A stretch of DNA of 64,000 nt. Origin: Cladorhizidae sp. MBARI D1340-BT2 (Eukaryota; Porifera; Demospongiae; Poecilosclerida; Cladorhizidae). Location: assembly GCA_028752905.1 (NCBI GenBank), contig JAQNBH010000009.1, positions 25,404,370 to 25,468,369 of the forward strand. The letters run 5' to 3'. The notes beneath the pieces were generated by a model. It saw only the letters and a list, made by a program, of their open reading frames with translations, did not search any database and had not been told where the DNA came from. Position numbers and translations under genes: made by a program. This document shows, piece by piece, positions 56,156-64,000 of the stretch (the stretch's first letter is position 1; each line of letters opens with the position of its first letter).

Positions 56156-57205
56156 AACTACCTTCGCTGGCATGAGCAAATTGCCTGTAGGTTTTAAAAA
56201 ATTTTAAAAAAGTGCCGTCCTGGTGACTGAAATTATGCGTACGTGACGTCGTCTTGGTAAGCAATATTCAATTATTCACGTTCGTCCGGTAAGGGTTAAA
56301 TTTTAACGCCTAATAAAAACACTCATTACATAGAGTAGGGCTTCCTCTGGCCACCCGTGCTAATTTTAAATTTTTAGCACTTAGCAATCTGGAGTTATTT
56401 ATGTGGGCATTCAGGTTTTTAGGTCCCTCCACTTGTAGCTCCCCTAACTTGGCTATAGTTATACCTGTGAAAAATATTTTAGTATCAACAGAGAGCACAT
56501 AGAGAGACCTATCTTTTGAGCTATATATCAAGTCCATACCATGAAGTTTACGGAATCTATGGAGTTATAAAGTGGTTATCACACACAAAAAAAGCATGTG
56601 GGTCATTCCCCCCCCAAAATGCAACTGTCTCCCCTTCAAAGCTGTATTATAAGTATTATGAAAAAGGTGTGTTTTTGGACTTTCAAAAAATCTCTCTCGG
56701 TGAATATTTATCTAGAACAATTCCATAATATACCATTTTATAGCTCTTTCTATGCTCTAAAGTTTGATAGAATCCTTTTTCTTATTTTGTGTACTGGTCT
56801 TGAGTTATGCATTGATGTTCGACACGGATTTCATGCTTTTTCATTACGAATTTTCATTGACCTCCCAAATCACTTCCAAGTACATTGTGGCAAAACTGTC
56901 TCTATCATACTTTACGTATGTGGCTATGTTACACAAACTGTGAATGGGAAGTGGTCACTGACAATCTGTGATTTTTAAGATTTTTGTCGAGTGACAAGGG
57001 TAAGGTTCTAAGGGCGTCTATCTGTGGCAAATGTACAAACATGAAAAATCATTAGTAGCCTTCATGTAATATGTCATTTTAAAGCTATTGAACCAGTCTT
57101 TCTTTTGATCTAAAAAGTATCTGTAAAGGATGAAAAACAAAAAAGTTATGAACGATACAAATTTGGAACACAGATCTTCAGAAAAATGGTTTACTACCCC
57201 CTTAA

Positions 57206-60200
57206 GTGTAGAAACAGTTATATAATGTTGAAATGCCCATTTCGACATGAATGAGCGATTTCAGACATTTTTTTCCCGATTGACATCGCTCAAAAACGTC
57301 CCCATTGGGCAAAATAGAGCTTCATTCGTTAAATACGGAGATTTCTCACCAAAACATGTTTTCTGTCGTTTAAAGAGTAGAAACAGTTCCATAATGTTGA
57401 AAAGCAATCTGTGCCACTATTGAGACAGTTTTTCCTCAAAACGCTCAAAAACGTCCCTATTGGAGCAAAATAGAGCTTCTTTCGGTTAAAAAGTGGAGGT
57501 TCCTCAATAAAAGACATTTTCTGTCATTTAAAGAGTAGAAACAGTTCCATATAGTTGCTATGTTCCCATTTAGACAAGAATGACCAATTTCAGACAGTTT
57601 GTCCTAAAAACTCTCAAAAACATCCCAATAGGAGAGGTTAAATATGGAAGATTTCTCACCAAAAGACGTTTTCTGTCCTTTAAAGAGTAGAAACACTTTG
57701 ATATTGTTGAAAAGGAAGCTAATATGACAATGTTTACAAGATTGAGACCGTTTTTCCTCAAAACGCTCAAAAACGTCGACAGGTTAAATATGGAAGATTT
57801 CTCACCAAAAGACGTTTTCTGTCATATAAAGAATAGAAAGTTGAGTCAACCGCTGATGTGCATAATTTTGACAGAGTTTTTCCTCAAAACGATTAAAAAC
57901 CACCCAAATGGAGTAAAATACAGCTTTTTTTAGACGTTTTCTGACATTTAAAGAGAAATAGTGCTAATTTGCTATTTTGACAAAATTCTGGCAGTTTTTC
58001 CTCAAAACCATCTAAAACAGGCAAAATAGAGTTTCTTTCGGTTAAAAACTGAAGATTTCTCACCAAAAGAGATTTACTGTCATTTAAAAAGCAGTATATC
58101 GGTTCCATAATGTTGAAAAAGAGCTAATGTACCCATTTTGACAAGAGAATGAGACGGTTTTTTCCTCAAAATGCTCAAAAAAGTCCAAATTGGAAACCAA
58201 ATAGTGATTATTCTCACCAAAAGATGTTTTCTGTCATTAGAAACAATTCCAAAATGTTGAAACCATTTTTACACGATCGAGCAATTTCAGACATTTTTTC
58301 CTCAAAACGTTCCCTGGAGCAAAATAGAGCTTATTTCGGTTAAAAAGTGACATTTTCTGTCGTTTAATGAGTAGAAACAGTTCGATAATGTTGAAAAGGA
58401 AGCTAACGTTCCCATTATAAAAGAATGAGCAATTTCAGACAGTTTTTCTTCAAAACAGTTTAAAAAAACGTCCCAATTGGAGAAAATGAGCTTGTTTCGG
58501 TAAAAATGGAAGATTTCTCAACAAAAAACATTTTCTGTCGTTTAAAGTTGAAACAGTTCTATATTATTTTATGAAAAGGAAGCTAATGTGCCCATTTTGA
58601 CATGAAGGAGTGTTTTCAGACAGTTTTTCCTCAAAACGCTTAAAAACATCCCAAATCTGTTAAAAAGGGAAGATTTCTCACCAAAAGACGTTTTCTGTCA
58701 TTTAAAGAGTAGAAATAGTTCCATAATGTTGATATTGTGCCATTTTTACATGATAGAGCGATTTCAGACAGTTTTTCCTCAAAACGCTCTAAAACGTCCA
58801 ATTGGAGCTAAATAGAGCTTCTTTCGGTTAAAAACGTAAGATTTCTCAACAAAAGATATTTTTTGTCGTTTAAAGAGTAGAAAGAGTTCTATAATGTTGA
58901 AAAGGAAGCTAATGTGCCCATTTTTACAAGATTGACCGATTTCTGACGGTTTTTCCTCAAAACACAAAAATATCCAAAATGGAGATGAGATTTCTCGCCA
59001 TAAGATATTTTCTCTCATTTAAAGAGTGAAAAAAGTCCCATAATGTTGAAAAGGAAGCTAATGTGCCCATTTCGATGAGAATAAGCGATTTCAGACAGTT
59101 TTTTCTCAAACCCCCTCCCAATAATAGCTTAAAGGGGAGATTTCTCACAAAATATGTTTTCTGTAATTTATAGAGTAGAAACAGTTCCATAATATTGAAG
59201 TGGAAGCTATGTGCCATTTTGAAGAGATTGAGGGATTTCAGACAGTTTTTCCCCAAAACGCTAAAAAAACATTGCAGCTTCTTTCGGTTAAAAAGTGAAG
59301 ATTTGTCACCAAAATATGTTTTCTGTCGTTTACAGATTAGGAACAGTTATATAATGTTGAAAAGGAAGCTAATGTACCCATTTTGACCAGAACGAGCGAT
59401 TTCAGACAGTTTTTTCTCAGAACGCTCAAAAACGTCGACAAAAAGACTATTTCGGTTAAACAGGGAAATTTCTCGCGAAAATACATTTTCTGTTATTTAA
59501 AGTGTACCTTAAAGTGTACCAAAAAACATTTACTGTCATTTAAAGAGTAGTAACAGTTCCACAAATTTGAAAAATACCCATTTTTTTAATAATGACCGAT
59601 TTCAGACCGTTTTTCCTCAAAACGCAAAAAAAAGGCCCAATTGGACCTTATTTTGATTAAAAGGGGGAGATTTCTCACCAAAAGATGTTTTCTGTCGTTG
59701 AGAGTAAACAGTTCCATAATATTGAAAAGGAAGCTAATGTGCCCCTTCTTACAAGATTGAGCGATTTCAGACAGTTTTTCCTCCAAACACTCAAAAACGT
59801 CCCAATTGAGAAAAATCGAGCTTCTTTCGCTTAAAAAGTGGAGATATCTCAATAAATGACATTTTCTGTCGTTTAAAGGGTATAAAGTTCCATTATGTTG
59901 AAATGGAAGCTAATTGCCTATTTTGACAAGAATGAGCTATTTCAGACTTAAAATGCTAAAAAACCTCCCAAATGGAGCAAACTAGGCTTGTTTCGTTAAA
60001 ATAATGGAAGATTTCTACGTTTACTGTCGTTTAAAGAGTAGAAACAGTTCTAGAATGTTGAAAAGGTAGCTAATGTGCCCATTTTGAGAATGCGCTATTT
60101 CAGTTTATCTCAAACGCTTAAAAAAGTCCCAAATTGAGTAAAATAGAGCTTTTTCTGTTTTAATGATTTATTTTCATCAAAAGATGTTTTCTGTCATTTA

Positions 60201-61085
60201 AAGAATAGAAACAGTTCTTTAATGTTGAAAAGGAAGCTAATGTCCCAATTTTGATGAGAATGAGCGATTTCAGACAGTTTTTTTCTCAAAACCCTAAAAA
60301 AGAAAAAAAATTAGCGATTTAAGACGGTTTTTCCCCAAATGTCTAAAAATTTCTCAATTGGAGCCAAATCGTCAGTTAAAAAGTGGAGATTTCTCAACAA
60401 AAGATGTTTTCTGTTATTTAAAGAGTAGAAACTGTTGCGTAATGTTGAAGAGGAAGCTAATGTGTCATTTTGAAAAAATTGAGCGATTTCACACAGTTTT
60501 TCCTCAAAATGCTCCAACGTCCTAATTGGAGCAAAATAGAGCTACTTTCGGTTAAAAATGGAAGAGTTCTCACTAAAAGAATAGAAACAGTCCTATAATG
60601 TTGAAACGGAAGCTAATGTGACCATTTTGTTGAGAATGGACATTTGTTTCTCAAAACACTCCAAAAAACGTCCCAATTGGAGGTTCTTTGGTAAAAAAGT
60701 GGTGATTTCTCACCAAAAGATGTATTCTGTAATTTAAAGTGTAGAAACAGTTCGATAATGCTGAAGTGGGAGCTAAGTGCCATTTTGACAATTCAGACCG
60801 TTTTTCCTCAAAACACTATAAAATGTCCCAATTGGAGCAAAATATAGCGTTAAAAAGGAAGATTTCTCACTAAAAGAAATTAACTATCGTTTAATGACCA
60901 ATATTGAAAAGGAAGCCATTTTTGACAAGAATGACCGATTTCAGACAGTTTTTCCTCAAAACGCTAAAAAACGTCCCAATTTGAGCAAATTAGAGCTTCT
61001 TTCTGTTAAATAGGGGAGATTTATCACTAAAAGAATTTTACTGATGTTTAAAGATTAGAAACAGTTCTATAATGTTGAAAAGGAA
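57206..61085. repeat. ~175-180 bp satellite, main array (~22 units)
   Basis: Same unit as 12097-13065, with indels. Many short reverse-strand frames (57329-60517) are repeat read-through. Units diverge by substitution and deletion. Confidence 0.9.
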
Positions 61086-63655
61086 GCTAATTGTGTAGGA
61101 TCTTGCAAAAATAGCAGGATCACCCATAAAGAGTCCTTCGAGCACAGTAGTTGTGATCAGCCATTGCCACTAACAACCTTTTTCCAGTCCAATCAGGCTT
61201 GTTAATAGCAACTTCCCTCTCAATTGAAAACAACCTTCAAAATAAATGACGGGTAGATGGAATGAAATAAATATTAGCCTCAGGTGCTATTAGAAAATGC
61301 ATTGAAATTGTCCTAGCCACCTTTCCTTCAGGTAAGTTTTTTTATTTTATATAACATCATCTCGCTTGCAAATTTAAGTTATGATCTTAAAGCCTGCTAA
61401 GACCATTTAAAATAAGTTATAAGATACTAGATTCATGTAGACTAATAATAGGCAGCTGTGCATACTCAACCCCCTAATGCCGCATTGATATCTCATGTTC
61501 TAACAGTTGCTGGTACAGAGAAGTGCCGCCATATTTAAAAGCTGCTTTGGTATTGGAATAATATTCCCATTGAAGTGGCCCCTCCCACCCACATGTGACT
61601 ATCCAATGCTGAACATTGTATTAAATAGCAGCTTTGTGGGCTAAACTTCTCTCTGTGAAATATATTTTAGAATCCGTAAACTCTGGTCATTAAGCCTCTC
61701 ATGTTTAGTTTGATTAAAGTTGTTAATTAAACGTCCATCTTATCCTAACAATAACAACATTATTCCGCATCATTATGGTATCTTGTTCTGAAATTATGCT
61801 CTGAAAGTGTTTCAAATAAATATCAATTTATGACATGTGAACAAGTAAGTGTCAACATTATAATGTGTTTGAAAGAACATTGAGCAAGAATATTAATAGC
61901 ATAACCATGGCTGCAATTGTCTGTAGCTGTTCACAGTTTCTTAAAGAGTATTTTGCTGCTCCAATGCAGAGCACTTGTAACCTTCCCCCCGGTGATCTAG
62001 CAGCACAGGTCTCCGGCATGGCCTCTAAGGTAGCAAAACACTTTCTATGTACCCTATGATGAGACACCTAAACCTTAACGGATGCCAACATTGCACCTGT
62101 AACAAGAATTGTTCTCTTCTTTCGCTAATATCTATTGTTGATGTTCACATAGTTTTGTAGATAAATATACTTCTCTGAGTATGAAATGTAAGAGAGACTA
62201 TCTCAGAGGCCTTGCTCCTGCATTTAATATGGTTTGGGAGTCTGAATATTTCTTTTTGTGCCATCGAGAGGATAACTCGTTCTTCAACAGGCTCACAAGT
62301 AATTCCTCAGTGAAGCTCTCTAAACAGACAGGATTTTTGGCCTGAAGCTCGCTTATCACAAGACAGAACCAAACAGAGATTGGTTATATTGGCAAACATA
62401 ACAATGACCTCCTAAAGCAACATAGTCCATGCTTTCTACAGTGGCAAGGTGAAGATTTCTTGCGCCAGAAAAGAACTAGTTAATATTGACCATAACTTGA
62501 TAGTTGTTTAATTGCATAACTACAAGTGTGTTTTCTATTATCATTTTTATTGTGTGGTGATTGAGGCACTGAAATTCAAGGCCTGCTGCTGCACTTTAAC
62601 ACCAGGGTTCATATAATCACTTACAAGAAGCCGAGTGCTAAGCTTGCAAGTGGTGTGCCTTGCAATGTGGCCCAGCATTGCCTGTAGATTCCTGATGCAC
62701 TAGACTCTTGGTCCATGCTTGTGCATCACATATCTGTAATAATCACAGAGGGTGTTTAATTGCCATTAGAAGTTTGATATAATAAAATGATGTGCATATT
62801 TAGCCGTTGTTGTTGGGATTCTCCCACCAGCTGGTGGATCTCAATAGACTTTAGGGATACACACAGCTTAACTTAACTATTTATTTATATAAACGTGTCC
62901 CTCATCTCTCTATCTGCTTACTTTATAGACGGTGAGTTACAGTATTCTATGGCTAGGATGACATGATTTTGATCAACTTCAATTTATTTCAACTTGGCCC
63001 TTGCTTCTTCATGAAACCATCATAGCCGGTGAGTTCGAGTATTACATGTCTAGGATGACAATTGTTCACTGATTAATGTCATGTCACTTTTTCTTGGCGT
63101 TATATTAACATAGTTTGATAGTTACATATATACATTGCTGGAGTAATGCAAGAAACACACTTGTAGTTAAGTAATTAAACAACAAATTATTGTTGCAAGT
63201 TAAGGTCCATTTTAAGTTTAGTGTTTGTAGAGTCTTGTGGAGTGCTTGTAGATATATATACTGTGTTGTTGGAAATTACCACTTAAGTCAATTCAACTTG
63301 ACTTGTAAGATGCCCAATCATGCATTGAGCAGCAAGATAATAGTCACTAGAAGAACGTGTGTAAAAGGGCAAGTAGTAGCCACTAATGGAGCTAACTAAT
63401 GTGCAAGTTGGCAATGAAGCGCAGTCAAAGAAATATTTGCATTAAACGTTTTGGGGGTAGTCCAAAAAATAAATGTATTTTATTTACCAACATGCCTTTA
63501 GCCACACCAGAGGTGGAGAAAGGGATAAACACCTTGTGTTGATTTAGTGGCTATTTGATTAGGAAGAGGTCTAGTTTGTGCTAAAAAGGTCTATAAACTG
63601 CCTTCACCAGTAGACTGACCTTTACCCCCTGCATCCTTGATGCAGGTACATGTGT
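61086..63655. other. block B tail, matches 13.07-15.84 kb
   Basis: Starts TGTGTAGGATCTTGCAAAAA against 13063. Contains the open frame 61865-62059, matched but not constrained at 13827-14045. Block B lacks two segments present in A (about 14300-14460). A ~110-bp segment (63140-63290) is an inverted piece of what lies at 14690-14790 in block A. Confidence 0.6.
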
Positions 63656-63657
63656 TT

Positions 63658-64000
63658 AGTGACCTAAAGTAGAGGGAACTTCAAAACCTGAATGCCTGAA
63701 TTGGCCGCATAAATATCTCCAGATTGCAAAGTGCTAAAGATTTGAAATTATCACCAGTTGCATGATCCCGCTGTAGTATTTGTGGCAAGCCTTCTATAAT
63801 AGTCGTAGTTCTTTTCTAGCTCTAGCCCTTGCCCTAGGCTAAGACACAATTGTTGTCTGTCTGCATGCTAACGTATAGTTACAATATTCTAGGTGCGCTC
63901 TATGAGATAAACAGAAATTCATAACTCCCACCACCATCCCCTCCCATCCACACACCCCTGCTTGATCCTGCCTCTCCCTAAATTGACCATAATCTAAAAC
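63658..64000. repeat. restart of block A sequence
   Basis: 63661-63750 matches 857-950 (a fold-back arm piece) and 63758-64000 matches 2049-2330, so a third unit appears to begin here. Confidence 0.75.

Larger units (their letters stand above)
53078..56295 (+). mobile_element. nested piggyBac-like element
   Basis: CCCTTAAAGGACGAGCGT at 53078 and the complementary ACGTTCGTCCGGTAAGGG at 56295, each next to TTAA (53074-53077 and 56296-56299). Left subterminal region has three copies of GACGAGCGTCACG with palindromic GTCACGAATCCGTGAC-type cores (53087-53195). It contains a decayed transposase start, an LTR and a 348-bp tandem repeat. Confidence 0.75.
52676..56612. mobile_element. fold-back element split by a nested insertion
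   Basis: Left arm 52676-53040 and right arm 53045-53077 + 56300-56612 are inverted copies and match the element at 672-1349. The centre, AAGTACGTGGTCAAGCGCGC on the left, is mirrored at 53048-53073. Confidence 0.75.
52487..57201. mobile_element. TTAA-flanked outer element (Kolobok- or piggyBac-like ends)
   Basis: GGGGGTAGTAAACCATTTTT at the left end and its exact complement at the right end, each flanked by TTAA (52483-52486 and 57202-57205). About 24 bp of TIR. No transposase of its own was recognised; the length is mostly nested insertions. Confidence 0.85.

Overview
This is a eukaryotic, almost certainly invertebrate metazoan, nuclear window: AT-rich, with GT-AG introns often only 49-66 bp long, degenerate multi-exon genes, and a very dense load of transposable elements (TEs). 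The TE mix (piggyBac-like TTAA elements, a Penelope-like retroelement with a GIY-YIG nuclease, KRBA2-like integrase, hAT, SCAN-like gag, and a transposase family common in sponges and cnidarians), the compact introns and a Death-domain exon make a demosponge the best guess. This is inference, not proof. I see no prokaryotic genes, tRNA, rRNA or CRISPR.

Overall plan: two related long blocks. Block A (about 0.7-15.8 kb) and block B (about 38.9-64.0 kb) carry the same markers in the same order: a shared noncoding stretch, exon-pair modules, a 31-bp minisatellite, a gag/LTR remnant in reverse, a Penelope reverse-transcriptase (RT) fragment, a ~175-180 bp satellite and a 2.7-kb unique tail. After the block B tail, at 63.66 kb, the sequence re-enters the start of block A (homologous to 857-950 and then 2047-2330), so this looks like a tandem array of very long units, each modified by its own insertions.

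Between the blocks (15.8-38.9 kb): a piggyBac-like remnant (15.84-17.34), an unrecognised ORF (17.7-18.2), a complete but internally deleted DNA transposon with ~39-bp terminal inverted repeats (TIRs) (18.44-21.06), repeated segments with a tandemly duplicated ORF (21.3-25.5), an unknown degenerate gene (27.2-27.9), a retroelement gag fused to a hAT fragment (29.0-30.1), and two reverse-strand integrase genes split by introns: one ending in a Ulp1-like protease domain (31.8-34.7) and a KRBA2-like one (36.4-38.8).

The only host-gene-like material is a Death-domain exon (3.35-3.69 kb) and a family of exon pairs (first exon 59-77 bp, second exon 40 bp) that repeat at least ten times in blocks A and B. 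Most pairs encode about 34 residues ending in a tyrosine motif resembling QAYEIP, and most keep the same phase. They look like an exon-duplicating tail of one gene or gene family. In block B a five-level TE nest sits in the satellite array (52.1-61.1 kb), and the Penelope copy there ends in a hammerhead-ribozyme-like fold at 51.17 kb.
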